NCBI GenBank assembly: GCA_964539805.1
Contig: CAZIKN010000002.1
Coordinates: 62,001-126,000 of the forward strand
DNA: 64,000 bases
Reading direction: 5' to 3'
DNA from: M3007 sp964539805
Lineage (GTDB): Bacteria; Bacteroidota; Bacteroidia; Chitinophagales; Saprospiraceae
Made by a program: the position numbers and the translations under genes. Shown piece after piece: positions 36,393 through 44,881 of this stretch. The notes under the pieces were generated by a model. The model ran no database searches and had not been told where the DNA came from. It saw only the letters and a list, made by a program, of their open reading frames with translations. Numbering within the stretch: the first letter of the stretch is position 1; every line of letters starts with the position of its first letter.

Positions 36393-37961
36393 ATGAACTT
36401 AAATATTAGCGATACCTTTAACACATTATTGCCCGCCGACCCCAACGACCTTAACGTGCCTCGGCAAGTCTCCGGAGCCTGTTTTTCCTTTGTCACCCCC
36501 AAAAAACCTACTGCTCCAAGCCTGTTGGCTATAGCTCCGGAAGTAGCCGACTTGTTGGGCATGCAGGAAAAAGACCTCGTTTCCGATGATTTTTTGCAGG
36601 TGTTTTCCGGGGCAAAACTGTTGGAGGGAACCAAGCCTTACGCCATGTGTTACGGAGGCCATCAATTTGGGCATTGGGCGGGCCAATTGGGTGACGGCCG
36701 TGCCATTAACCTAACCGAAGTACTACACAAGGGGAGGCGCTGGATGTTACAGCTCAAGGGCGCAGGCCCCACACCTTATTCTCGGCGCGGTGATGGATTT
36801 GCGGTATTGCGTTCCTCCATCCGCGAGTTTCTGTGCAGCGAAGCCATGTATTATCTCGGCGTACCCACTACCAGGGCCTTGTCTTTGGTGCTAACAGGCG
36901 ATATGGTGCTTCGCGATATGCTGTATGATGGCAATGCCGCTTATGAAAAAGGAGCCATTGTTTGCAGGGTGGCACCCACTTTCATCCGTTTTGGCAATTT
37001 TCAAATTTTTACGGCGCGCAATGACATCCAAACCCTACGCCAACTGACAGATTACACCATAACCCATTTTTATCCTGAAATTGGCCCGCCATCCAAAGAA
37101 GCCTACATCGAATTTTTTAAAACGGTAGCCGAAAGAACTTTGGATATGGTGTTGCATTGGCAGCGTATAGGGTTTGTGCATGGTGTAATGAATACAGATA
37201 ACATGTCCATTTTAGGTGAAACAATTGATTACGGACCCTATGGCTGGATAGATAACTATGACCCTGACTGGACACCCAATACCACGGATGCGGAAGGACG
37301 CAGGTATCGCTTTGGCCAACAACCCCAGATCGCCCATTGGAACTTGGCTCAATTGGCCAATGCCCTGTTCCCCTTGATCGGCGAAGCAGATCCTTTGATA
37401 GAGGTGTTGAAAAAGTTTCCCCTCCAATATGAAGAGCGATACTTGGATATGATGCGTCACAAGCTTGGACTGCTTCAACCAGATGACACTGATGCAGCCT
37501 TGATAGAAATATTGGCGCAACTGCTGACACACACTGAAACCGATATGACCCTGTTTTTCAGGCTTTTAGCCCTTCATAATAAAGCTGACACTGATGGACA
37601 AACCATATTGGAACAGATTCAAGATGCCTTTTACCTGCCAACGGAACTCAATGGTGGAACAAGGGATAATTGGCTTGCCTGGCTTTCCCAATACGCCCAA
37701 CGCCTTCAATGGGAAAGTGCAAGTGATGAACAACGCCGTACCACTATGAATGCTGCCAATCCCAAATACGTGCTGCGTAATTACATGGCTCAAATGGCTA
37801 TTGATCAGGCGGAAATGGGTGATTATAGCCTGCTGCACGAACTGCAGGAGCTGCTCAAAAAACCTTATGCTGAACAGCCCGATCAGGAAAAATGGTTTGC
37901 CAAAAGACCTGATTGGGCACGGGTCAAAGTTGGGTGCAGCATGTTGTCCTGTAGCTCTTAA
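36393..37961 (+). CDS. selO: Protein adenylyltransferase SelO (YdiU/UPF0061)
   Basis: SelO is a pseudokinase-fold enzyme that transfers AMP from ATP to protein Ser, Thr or Tyr and is linked to redox homeostasis. 522 residues. Hallmarks: YGGHQFGHWAGQLGDGRA (about 88-105), RRGDGFAVLRSSIREFLCSE, the VCRVAPTFIRFGNFQ segment, and the core HGVMNTDNMSILGETIDYGP with YGWIDNYDPDW, as in characterised members. The C-terminus ends SCSS: a Cys in the place where animal SelO has selenocysteine, as in E. coli. It is joined to a thioredoxin gene (1-bp gap). rlmD follows after 26 bp. Confidence 0.95.
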   Translation: MNLNISDTFNTLLPADPNDLNVPRQVSGACFSFVTPKKPTAPSLLAIAPEVADLLGMQEKDLVSDDFLQVFSGAKLLEGTKPYAMCYGGHQFGHWAGQLGDGRAINLTEVLHKGRRWMLQLKGAGPTPYSRRGDGFAVLRSSIREFLCSEAMYYLGVPTTRALSLVLTGDMVLRDMLYDGNAAYEKGAIVCRVAPTFIRFGNFQIFTARNDIQTLRQLTDYTITHFYPEIGPPSKEAYIEFFKTVAERTLDMVLHWQRIGFVHGVMNTDNMSILGETIDYGPYGWIDNYDPDWTPNTTDAEGRRYRFGQQPQIAHWNLAQLANALFPLIGEADPLIEVLKKFPLQYEERYLDMMRHKLGLLQPDDTDAALIEILAQLLTHTETDMTLFFRLLALHNKADTDGQTILEQIQDAFYLPTELNGGTRDNWLAWLSQYAQRLQWESASDEQRRTTMNAANPKYVLRNYMAQMAIDQAEMGDYSLLHELQELLKKPYAEQPDQEKWFAKRPDWARVKVGCSMLSCSS

Positions 37962-37987
37962 TATTTTTTGTCGTTCCTTTGTGCCCT

Positions 37988-39412
37988 ATGAAGAAACCAC
38001 TGATTTTGAGCGAAGTGCCGATTCATGGCATTGCAGACCGTGGCAAAGGCGTCGGGCGCACTGCTGATGGTCTGGCGGTATTTGTAGAAGGCGCAGTGCC
38101 CGGGGATATCGTAGATGTATTTGTGCAAAAGAAAAAAGGGGGATTTGCCGAAGGGCGCGTGGAACGTATCGTGACGCCTTCGCCGGAGCGCGTAACCGCT
38201 TTTTGTACGCATTTCAACATTTGCGGGGGCTGTAAATGGCAAAATTTATCCTACGAAACACAACTGACACACAAACAACAAGTGGTCGAAGATGCCCTGC
38301 AAAGGATCGGGAAAGTAGATGTCGGGGCCTTTTTGCCCATTTTGGGAGCACCTGAAACCATCTATTACCGCAACAAATTGGAATTTGCTTTCTCCAACAA
38401 ACGCTGGATCAATGAAGACGAACCCATTGAGGTACTCATCAGGCCGGATGGTAAGACGGAACGCCCGGAATTGCCGGGCCTTGGCTTTCATAAAGCAGGT
38501 TTTTTTGATAAAATAATTGACATACAGCATTGTTGGCTGCAAGCAGAGCCCAGCAACGCTATACGTAACGGTATTCGTGAACTGGCCCTTGAACAGGGCC
38601 TCTCTTTTTATGATACCCGTAAACACAAAGGCTTATTGCGCAACCTGATGCTGCGCCTGACCACAACGGGCGAGCTGATGCTTTTAGTGGCTTTTGGCGA
38701 GAACAAACCGGAACCTATTCGTCATTTTTTGGATGCCATTTTAAAAAAATTTGGTCAACATATTACAACATTGGTGTACACGATCAATACCAAACTAAAT
38801 GATTCCCTGTTTGATCAGGATATGAAAACCTACTATGGGAAGGGGTTTGCAGAAGAAAAAATGGGCGATTTGCGCTTCAAAATCGGGCCAAAGTCCTTTT
38901 TCCAAACCAATACGCATCAAGGCAAACGCTTGTATGATGTGGCGGCATCCTTTGCCGGACTTAGCGGTAAAGAAAACCTGTATGACCTATACACCGGCAC
39001 AGGTACCATCGCCTTGTATTTGGCCCGACAATGTCGTCAGGTTGTAGGTATTGAGGAAATCCCGGAAGCTATTGCGGATGCGGAAGAAAATATGCGCTTG
39101 AACAATATCACTAACGCTGTTTTTTATGCGGGTGATGTCAAAAATGTGTTGTCGCCGGAGTTTGTACAAAAACACAACCGGCCCGACGTGGTCATCACAG
39201 ATCCACCCCGGGCCGGCATGCACGAAAAAGCAGTGCGTTTTTTGCTTGACTTAGCGGCACCGCGTATCGTTTATGTCAGTTGCAACCCCGCCACACAAGC
39301 CCGTGACATACAGTGGCTTTCAGAAAAGTACAGGGTGTTGAAATCACAAGCTGTTGACATGTTCCCGCACACACATCATATTGAAAATGTGGTGCTTATG
39401 GAGCTTATTTAA
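37988..39412 (+). CDS. rlmD: 23S rRNA (uracil-5-)-methyltransferase, RlmD/RumA type
   Basis: A 474-residue TrmA/RumA family enzyme that makes 5-methyluridine in 23S rRNA with SAM. Order: a short TRAM-like domain at the N-terminus, the cysteine cluster CTHFNICGGCKWQNL (about 75-90) that holds a 4Fe-4S centre in this family, a central domain, then the Rossmann core: FFQTNTHQGKRLYDVAA, DLYTGTGTIALYLARQC, DVVITDPPRAGMHEKAV and YVSCNPATQARDI with the catalytic Cys. ATG at 37988 is preferred over a TTG nine bases upstream. Its end overlaps the convergent acyl-CoA dehydrogenase gene by 8 bp. RlmD versus a close paralogue cannot be separated by eye. Confidence 0.88.
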   Translation: MKKPLILSEVPIHGIADRGKGVGRTADGLAVFVEGAVPGDIVDVFVQKKKGGFAEGRVERIVTPSPERVTAFCTHFNICGGCKWQNLSYETQLTHKQQVVEDALQRIGKVDVGAFLPILGAPETIYYRNKLEFAFSNKRWINEDEPIEVLIRPDGKTERPELPGLGFHKAGFFDKIIDIQHCWLQAEPSNAIRNGIRELALEQGLSFYDTRKHKGLLRNLMLRLTTTGELMLLVAFGENKPEPIRHFLDAILKKFGQHITTLVYTINTKLNDSLFDQDMKTYYGKGFAEEKMGDLRFKIGPKSFFQTNTHQGKRLYDVAASFAGLSGKENLYDLYTGTGTIALYLARQCRQVVGIEEIPEAIADAEENMRLNNITNAVFYAGDVKNVLSPEFVQKHNRPDVVITDPPRAGMHEKAVRFLLDLAAPRIVYVSCNPATQARDIQWLSEKYRVLKSQAVDMFPHTHHIENVVLMELI

Positions 39413-40625
39413 AAGCATCTAAGCCCGTTACATCCATTCCCGTGATCAACAGGTGAATGTCATGGGTACCCTCATAAGTCAATACCGTTTCAAGGTTCAT
39501 CATGTGGCGCATGACCGGATACTCATTGGTGATGCCCATACCTCCGTGTATCTGGCGTGCTTCACGCGCAATTTCAAGGGCCATATTGACATTGTTGCGC
39601 TTGGCCATAGAGATTTGGGCCGGCGTGGCTTTCCCTTCGTTGGCCAACATGCCAAGCCGCCAGGATAACAACTGGGCCTTGGTGATTTCAGTAATCATTT
39701 CGGCTAATTTCTTTTGGGTTAACTGAAAACCGCCAATAGGACGACCAAACTGCACCCGTTCTTTGGAATAGCGCAAAGCAGAATCATAACAATCCAAAGC
39801 TGCACCCATAGCGCCCCAGGCAATGCCATAACGCGCTTTGCTCAGGCAACTGAGCGGGCCTTTGAGGCCAGTGACGCCCGGAAGAATATTTTTCTTGGGC
39901 ACACGGACATCTTCAAAAACCAATTCGCCCGTAATACTGGCGCGAAGGCTCCATTTGCCATGGATTTCAGGGGCAGAGAAACCTTTCATGCCTTTTTCCA
40001 CGATCATGCCAATGATGCGGCCTTCCTCATTTTTGGCCCATACCACGGCAATGTCAGCCACTGGTGAATTGGTGATCCACATTTTAGCGCCATTCAGGAT
40101 ATAGCTGTCGCCATCATCTTTAATATTGGTCACCATACCGCTGGGATTGGAACCGTGATCGGGTTCTGTGAGGCCAAAACAACCGATCAATTCGCCACTC
40201 GCCAATTTGGGCAGGTAATGGCGGCGGTGCTCCTCGGAGCCGAACTTGTAAATCGGGTACATGACCAAAGAACCTTGTACGGAAGCCATGGAGCGGATGC
40301 CGGAATCGCCGCGTTCCAATTCCTGCATGATGATGCCGTAGGCAATTTCATCCATGCCGCCGCACCCGTATTCCGCAGGCAGCGAAGGGCCGTATGCCCC
40401 TATTTCCGCCAAACCTTTGAAAAGGTGGGTTGGGCATTGGGCCTTGTCGGCATATTGTTCAATAATAGGGCTAACCTCGGATTTTACCCATTCGCGCACG
40501 GCATCGCGTGCGATCTTGTGTTCAGAGGTGAGCAAATCATCAACGCCATAATAATCATGGTGCTGGTAGCGATCTTCGCGGGCCGATTTTTGGATCGGGG
40601 CCGTTGCAATTCCGTTCTCTTGCAT
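39405..40625 (-). CDS. Glutaryl-CoA dehydrogenase-like acyl-CoA dehydrogenase
   Basis: A 406-residue FAD enzyme. It is nearest glutaryl-CoA dehydrogenase, which oxidises and decarboxylates glutaryl-CoA in lysine and tryptophan breakdown. Supporting motifs: CFGLTEPDHGSNPSGM (FAD and substrate contact), WITNSPVADIAVVWAK, RYGIAWGAMGAALDCYDSA, YSKERVQFGRPIGGFQLTQ, QIHGGMGITNEYP, and the C-terminal LTYEGTHDIHLLITG with the catalytic Glu in the place used by this subgroup. No other lysine or tryptophan pathway genes lie here. It overlaps rlmD by 8 bp at the 3' end, tail to tail. Assignment to the subgroup is fairly sure; exact substrate is not. Confidence 0.88.
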   Translation of the reverse strand: MQENGIATAPIQKSAREDRYQHHDYYGVDDLLTSEHKIARDAVREWVKSEVSPIIEQYADKAQCPTHLFKGLAEIGAYGPSLPAEYGCGGMDEIAYGIIMQELERGDSGIRSMASVQGSLVMYPIYKFGSEEHRRHYLPKLASGELIGCFGLTEPDHGSNPSGMVTNIKDDGDSYILNGAKMWITNSPVADIAVVWAKNEEGRIIGMIVEKGMKGFSAPEIHGKWSLRASITGELVFEDVRVPKKNILPGVTGLKGPLSCLSKARYGIAWGAMGAALDCYDSALRYSKERVQFGRPIGGFQLTQKKLAEMITEITKAQLLSWRLGMLANEGKATPAQISMAKRNNVNMALEIAREARQIHGGMGITNEYPVMRHMMNLETVLTYEGTHDIHLLITGMDVTGLDAFK

Positions 40626-40649
40626 TTTATTGATTAGGTTGTTAGTTGC

Positions 40650-41393
40650 TTAATCTACAATTTCCACTTTTTTGATCAGGCGCACCGCCAGGGAAAGCTC
40701 CAGGGTAGTGTTGCGGATGCGACGCTGTGAAATCGTAATGTTTTGACCAGGGCCACCCCAAGGATCCCGCACATTTGTGATTGGGGGCTGATTGTACAGG
40801 TTTGTCAGGTCTGGTGCCAAAGTAAAGGTCAGCTGCCCCCCTATGAGCTCTCGAAACATAAACTCCATACCACCACCCACACTTACGCCAAATGTCCAGC
40901 GGTTCAGGGCGCCTACCTGCGGGTAATAGATGGCGAGAAAAGGATTTCGGGCAGCCAAGTCGTCCACATTATTGCTCAAAACATAATCCACGCGCAGGCC
41001 GCCGTAGTAAAAATAGCGGTTGTTTTCGTTTTGCCCCAATTGATACTTCTGCTTAGCGGCAAAAAGAGACGAGATGATGTTGTAACGGAAAGATTCGGAA
41101 AAAGTATTGAAAATGCCCCCATTGGCATTCACGACGTTAAAACGTGTGGCACTTCCTTTGACATGATAACCGAATTGGGCCAACAGTGCACTCTTGTTCT
41201 CGGCATCATCCAGGGTTTCAAAGGCAATGGCCAAATGCCTTCCATACATGATCTGACGATCAGAGCCATTGTCCCAGCGCTGGGTGCCAAAACTCGGACC
41301 GGCATGGATGACATAAGCCGTTGACTGCGCCCACAACATGTTTTTTGCTTGAAAAACAAAAATGATAAATAGTATTAAATATCTCATAATCAT
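40650..41393 (-). CDS. Exported beta-barrel-like outer membrane protein
   Basis: A 247-residue protein with a signal peptide (RYLILFIIFVFQAKNMLWAQS), then alternating amphipathic strands (TAYVIHAGPSFGTQRWD, NRYFYYGGLRVDYVLSN, WTFGVSVGGGMEFMFRELIG), typical of small outer membrane barrels of the PorT or OmpW-like kind. No family assignment beyond that. The start is ATG at 41393 or 41387. Its upstream region (34 bp) abuts the palindromic element at 41428-41588, so the element lies in its promoter area. Confidence 0.65.
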   Translation of the reverse strand: MIMRYLILFIIFVFQAKNMLWAQSTAYVIHAGPSFGTQRWDNGSDRQIMYGRHLAIAFETLDDAENKSALLAQFGYHVKGSATRFNVVNANGGIFNTFSESFRYNIISSLFAAKQKYQLGQNENNRYFYYGGLRVDYVLSNNVDDLAARNPFLAIYYPQVGALNRWTFGVSVGGGMEFMFRELIGGQLTFTLAPDLTNLYNQPPITNVRDPWGGPGQNITISQRRIRNTTLELSLAVRLIKKVEIVD

Positions 41394-41427
41394 GTATTTG
41401 CGATAAAATTATCGAAAATTTTTCTTA

Positions 41428-41588
41428 AGAGCATGTCTGGGATTTTCCCGCTTGGCCCAAAACGGCTCTTTTTTCAGCATTTTCACCCTTTTTTCAGTCG
41501 TGTAGCCCGCTACACTCCTTCAAAAACGATAAAAATGCTGAAAAAATCTCTCGTTTTTGACTCAAGCAGAAAATCCAAGACATGCTCT
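41428..41588. repeat. Palindromic repeat element, long copy (161 bp)
   Basis: The ends are inverted repeats: AGCATGTCTGGGATTTTCCC begins the left arm, and an imperfect complement ends at 41586 (23 of 24 positions present, with changes). Inside are further nested arms: TTTTTTCAGCATTTT near 41480 with AAAATGCTGAAAAAA near 41545, and GTGTAGC/GCTACAC in the centre. The 3' end touches the stop codon of the CoA-binding gene. A shorter copy is at 56548. Confidence 0.85.
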
Positions 41589-41946
41589 AATAATTGCCAA
41601 TGGAAAGCATTACCAAAGTGCAGCCTTCCACGGTTTCTATGCCCTGCTTCCGTGCCAGAGATAAGAGTTCATCGTTTTCGGCACCGGGGTTGAAAATAAT
41701 ACGCTTTGGGTGCAAGGAAAGAATATAATCTTGCCATTCGCCTTGCCGCTCTTCACCGAGATAGAGCGTAATCGTATCTACATCCGGTATCATAGGCCGA
41801 TCTTGTATGATGTCCAAATCTCCGATCTTGCCCTTTCTAATACCCAAGGGCCATACCTCATGACCATAATGGAGCAGGCGCAAGGTGGCTAAGTGGGCAT
41901 ATCGCCCCGGATTGGGGCTTGCTCCGATGACTACTGTTTTTTTCAT
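41587..41946 (-). CDS. CoA-binding (Rossmann) domain protein
   Basis: A 119-residue protein of the succinyl-CoA synthetase-type CoA-binding family (YccU-like). It opens with KKTVVIGASPNPGRYAHLA, a glycine-rich Rossmann loop, and continues with HEVWPLGIRKGKIGDLDI, TITLYLGEERQGEWQDYIL, HPKRIIFNPGAENDELL and the C-terminal EGCTLVMLSIG. Function of the single-domain form is unknown. ATG at 41946 is chosen since the Rossmann motif begins there; an earlier in-frame ATG (42003) would add 19 unrelated residues. Its stop codon overlaps the end of the palindromic element. Confidence 0.85.
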   Translation of the reverse strand: MKKTVVIGASPNPGRYAHLATLRLLHYGHEVWPLGIRKGKIGDLDIIQDRPMIPDVDTITLYLGEERQGEWQDYILSLHPKRIIFNPGAENDELLSLARKQGIETVEGCTLVMLSIGNY

Positions 41947-41959
41947 CTCAAATGCGCGG

Positions 41960-41967
41960 CAAAAGTA
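41960..41967 (-). promoter_or_regulatory. -7 box for the CoA-binding protein gene
   Basis: On the minus strand TACTTTTG (TAnnTTTG form) lies 13 bp before the ATG at 41946. No clear upstream box. Confidence 0.3.
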
Positions 41968-42109
41968 AGAATACTTCAACGAAAACTCTTGTATCGCCTT
42001 CATTTACTACAACAGACTGCCCGCATAGTTGTTCGTTCATTTTGTGGTTAAAGACTGCCCGCATCTTTGTCGTGTCAAATCCAATTCATTCACTTCAAAT
42101 TTTTTCAAG

Positions 42110-43045
42110 ATGCACAAAGTTGTTTTTATCTTAGTTGTAGTTTCCTTGTGGGTTTCCTGCCAGCCCAAGCATCAAGCTCCAGAGATTGGGCATATTTCCA
42201 AAATCCAAGTGCCGGCAGTCCGATTGGCGGATGGAGTGCCCCTTCAGGTCTCCCTGCACTTGCGCTGGGATATTGAAGACCCCAAACATTTTTATGCCAC
42301 TTACGATAGCATTAGCGGTTTTGTGCAACACGTTATGCAGCCTAAGATCATGGAGGCTTTGGGCAATATGGCTTTTGAATATGCTTCTGTTGACAGTGTT
42401 TTTGGAACACAACGCCTTCTGTTTTTGGCAGATATGCGCCAGAGTATCTTGTCGCTTTGCCAGACCGATGGAATAAAAATCAGAGAAGTCGTTGTTCCAG
42501 GTATCGGCTTTCCGGCGACTTATGTAGAGGCCATGGAGCGTGCCGGATTGCAAAGGCAAGAGTTGGAAGCCATACGCAGGGCGATCATTTTGGAGACAGC
42601 ACAGGCCGAAAAAGAGCGAAAAATGACCGAAGTCCGTGCCCGCATCCAAGTGGCGCAGGAGGAGGCCAACGCTAAGATACAAGAGATACAGACCAGAGGA
42701 GAAGAGCGCCGACGCGCTGCCGAATTGGCCCGTGCCGAAACCCAGGCTCAATTGGATTACAAAAAAGCCATGACAGATGCTGAACGGCAGCGGGCACTCA
42801 ATCAAACAGAATTGGAGAAATTGACCGGACTAAAAGAACTTGAAGTGCAAAAGACCCAGCAAATGAACGCTTCGGATATTCAAAAACAGACGGAATTGGC
42901 CAAGATTTATTCGGGCAATCCCGACTATGCTTCCTTCATCATTGACAAAGAGTTAGCCACAAATGTGGGTGTAGCCATTTTGCCTCCATCTGGAAATATT
43001 CCCAACTTGTTGGATCGTTTTTGGAAAACGAAGAAAAACAAATGA
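42110..43045 (+). CDS. SPFH/prohibitin-like lipoprotein with long coiled coil
   Basis: A 311-residue protein. The start region has a lipobox (VVVSLWVSC, Cys near residue 17), so it is probably a lipoprotein. An SPFH/Band 7-like domain follows (about 35-165: VPLQVSLHLRWDIEDPKHFYATYDSI, RLLFLADMRQSILSL, KIREVVVPGI), then a long charged coiled coil (about 180-270: ETAQAEKERKMTEVRARIQV, EEANAKIQEIQTRGEERRR), and a short tail. Typical SPFH proteins use a membrane helix or hairpin, so the lipid anchor is unusual. The ATG at 42110 is preferred to the upstream ATG at 42029, which would bury the signal. Role unknown. Confidence 0.7.
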   Translation: MHKVVFILVVVSLWVSCQPKHQAPEIGHISKIQVPAVRLADGVPLQVSLHLRWDIEDPKHFYATYDSISGFVQHVMQPKIMEALGNMAFEYASVDSVFGTQRLLFLADMRQSILSLCQTDGIKIREVVVPGIGFPATYVEAMERAGLQRQELEAIRRAIILETAQAEKERKMTEVRARIQVAQEEANAKIQEIQTRGEERRRAAELARAETQAQLDYKKAMTDAERQRALNQTELEKLTGLKELEVQKTQQMNASDIQKQTELAKIYSGNPDYASFIIDKELATNVGVAILPPSGNIPNLLDRFWKTKKNK

Positions 43046-43063
43046 TGCCCTGATAATATTTAT

Positions 43064-43723
43064 CTACTTAAACGCCCTCGTCATCTCCCTTTTACCCGGC
43101 GGGCCTTGCAGTTTTTCCACCTGGAAGCCCGCTTTTTTCAGGGTGCGCTTGAATTCACCCTGAGCACAATAGGTCACCAAGATGCCTTCGGGCCGCAGGG
43201 CGCGGTACATGCGCAGAAAAACATCCTCAGTCCAGAGCTCGGGCTGTGCCTGTGGCGCGAAGGCATCAAAGTAGATCAAATCATATACCTCCGGCTCTTC
43301 AAACTCCCGTAGGTCAGTGCGCCTTTTTTCAAATGAAAATTGTTCGGAAAGGATGTGGCGCTCGTGCCAGTCGAGCCCGTGCAGGGATTCAAAATCGGGA
43401 TGCCTTTCCGCAACCTGCAACTGTTGGCAAAAATTAAAAAGCGCAGCGTTTTCTTTGCTTAAAGGATGGGTTTCCAGACCAGTATAAGCCACATTGAGGT
43501 TGCGTTTTTCGGACTCTAACCAGGTCATAAAAGCATTGAGGCCCGTGCCAAAGCCAACTTCCAAAATGCGTATGTCGCGCTGCAAAACAGCCTTGTAGCG
43601 CAATCCGGCAGCGATGAATACATGCGCGGACTCCGTGACCGCTCCAAATTTGGAGTGGTAGGTGACGCCATAAGTTTCCGAAAAAAGCGTGTGCGAACCG
43701 TCATTGGTGAGCAAAGGGGTCAT
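43064..43723 (-). CDS. mnmD: tRNA 5-methylaminomethyl-2-thiouridine methyltransferase, single-domain MnmD
   Basis: A 219-residue SAM-dependent enzyme that finishes the wobble base mnm5s2U34 in tRNA, the free-standing version of the MTase half of MnmC. Motifs: LLTNDGSHTLFSETYGVTYH at the start, LRILEVGFGTGLNAFMTW (SAM loop), YDLIYFDAFAPQAQPELW and VTYCAQGEFKRTLKKAGFQV, then GPPGKREMTRA at the end. It overlaps the stop of moxR by 4 bp (ATGA), so the two are translationally coupled. Confidence 0.9.
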   Translation of the reverse strand: MTPLLTNDGSHTLFSETYGVTYHSKFGAVTESAHVFIAAGLRYKAVLQRDIRILEVGFGTGLNAFMTWLESEKRNLNVAYTGLETHPLSKENAALFNFCQQLQVAERHPDFESLHGLDWHERHILSEQFSFEKRRTDLREFEEPEVYDLIYFDAFAPQAQPELWTEDVFLRMYRALRPEGILVTYCAQGEFKRTLKKAGFQVEKLQGPPGKREMTRAFK

Positions 43724-44709
43724 GGCACCAGCACCGTATTCAGGATTTTTTCAATAATTTCCTCTTGCCTGATGTTTTCCGCCTCCGCTTCATAACTCAG
43801 CCCAATACGGTGGCGAAGCACGTCATAACATATCGCACGGACATCCTCCGGGATCACATATCCCCTGCGCCGCAAAAAAGCCAATGCTCTTGCGGATTGT
43901 GCCAGGGCAAGGCTGGCACGCGGTGAGGCGCCATAGGTTATCAAAGGGGCTAAATTTTGCAGCCCAACTTCTGTTGGATTCCGGGTGGCAAACACAATAT
44001 CAAGGATATACTGTTCTATTTTTTCATCCATATATATGCCGTGCATCACCTCGCGGGCGCGCAGCAGCGTGGCCGGGCTTACTACCCGGTGCACATGCGG
44101 TTGCTCGCCGCTGAGGTTGCGACGCACCACTTCCCTTTCCTGTTCTTTGCTGGGATAGCTGATTTTCACCTTCATCAGAAAGCGGTCCGCCTGCGCTTCA
44201 GGCAGTGGATAAGTACCTTCCTGTTCTATGGGGTTTTGGGTAGCCAGTACAAGAAACAGATCCTCTAATGGATAGGTATCGTTGCCAATGGTCACTTGAC
44301 GCTCCTGCATGGCTTCCAGCAGTGCGCTCTGCACTTTTGCCGGTGCGCGGTTGATTTCATCGGCCAGTACAAAGTTGGCAAAAATAGGCCCTTTGCGCAC
44401 GGTGAACTCGGCACGGGCAGGATTGTAAATCATGGTGCCAACGACATCAGCAGGCAATAGATCGGGCGTAAACTGAATACGACTGAATTTGGCATCCACG
44501 GCCTGTGCCAATGTCTTGATTGCCAATGTTTTGGCCAAGCCGGGCATGCCTTCGAGCAAAATGTGGCCCCGTGTGAGTACGCCTATGAGCAAGCGCTCCA
44601 ACATGTGATCCTGCCCAACAATAAGCTTGGCTGTTTCGGCCATCAATTGTTCCACAAAACCGCTTTCCCGTTGAATTTGCTGGTTAACAGCCTGAATATC
44701 AATAGACAT
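43720..44709 (-). CDS. MoxR-family AAA+ ATPase
   Basis: A 329-residue AAA+ ATPase of the MoxR type, thought to act as a chaperone in assembly of metal- or redox-containing complexes. Walker A is GMPGLAKT (about 51-58), Walker B FVLADEINRA (about 113-122), with LEAMQERQVTIG, sensor-1 VLATQNPIEQEGTYPLPEAQ, and the sensor-2 GASPRASLALAQ near the C-terminus. Relatives are normally followed by a DUF58 protein and von Willebrand (Bat) genes; here mnmD follows instead with an ATGA overlap. On the minus strand a -7-like box TATCTTTG lies about 87 bp upstream. Confidence 0.88.
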   Translation of the reverse strand: MSIDIQAVNQQIQRESGFVEQLMAETAKLIVGQDHMLERLLIGVLTRGHILLEGMPGLAKTLAIKTLAQAVDAKFSRIQFTPDLLPADVVGTMIYNPARAEFTVRKGPIFANFVLADEINRAPAKVQSALLEAMQERQVTIGNDTYPLEDLFLVLATQNPIEQEGTYPLPEAQADRFLMKVKISYPSKEQEREVVRRNLSGEQPHVHRVVSPATLLRAREVMHGIYMDEKIEQYILDIVFATRNPTEVGLQNLAPLITYGASPRASLALAQSARALAFLRRRGYVIPEDVRAICYDVLRHRIGLSYEAEAENIRQEEIIEKILNTVLVP

Positions 44710-44795
44710 GAATGTATGTTATGTTGATTATGCCCGAGCATTTTTGAACAGCCACCATGGTGCTATCATAAAGGCTCATTCGGGTTTCTTTGGGG

Positions 44796-44803
44796 CAAAG
44801 ATA
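44796..44803 (-). promoter_or_regulatory. -7 box upstream of moxR
   Basis: On the minus strand TATCTTTG lies about 87 bp before the moxR start at 44709. It falls in the divergent gap to the methyltransferase gene. No convincing upstream partner box. Confidence 0.25.
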
Positions 44804-44881
44804 AAAAACCGTTTTAACCTGCTTGTTTTTGATGAAAAAATGCTTTTTATAACCAACCTTTGCTTGCGTATTGGTGCAATC

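Noticed and set aside
41433..41693. Open frame across the palindromic element
   Set aside because: The same opening appears from the short copy at 56637 on the other strand; it is simply the translation of the inverted repeat.
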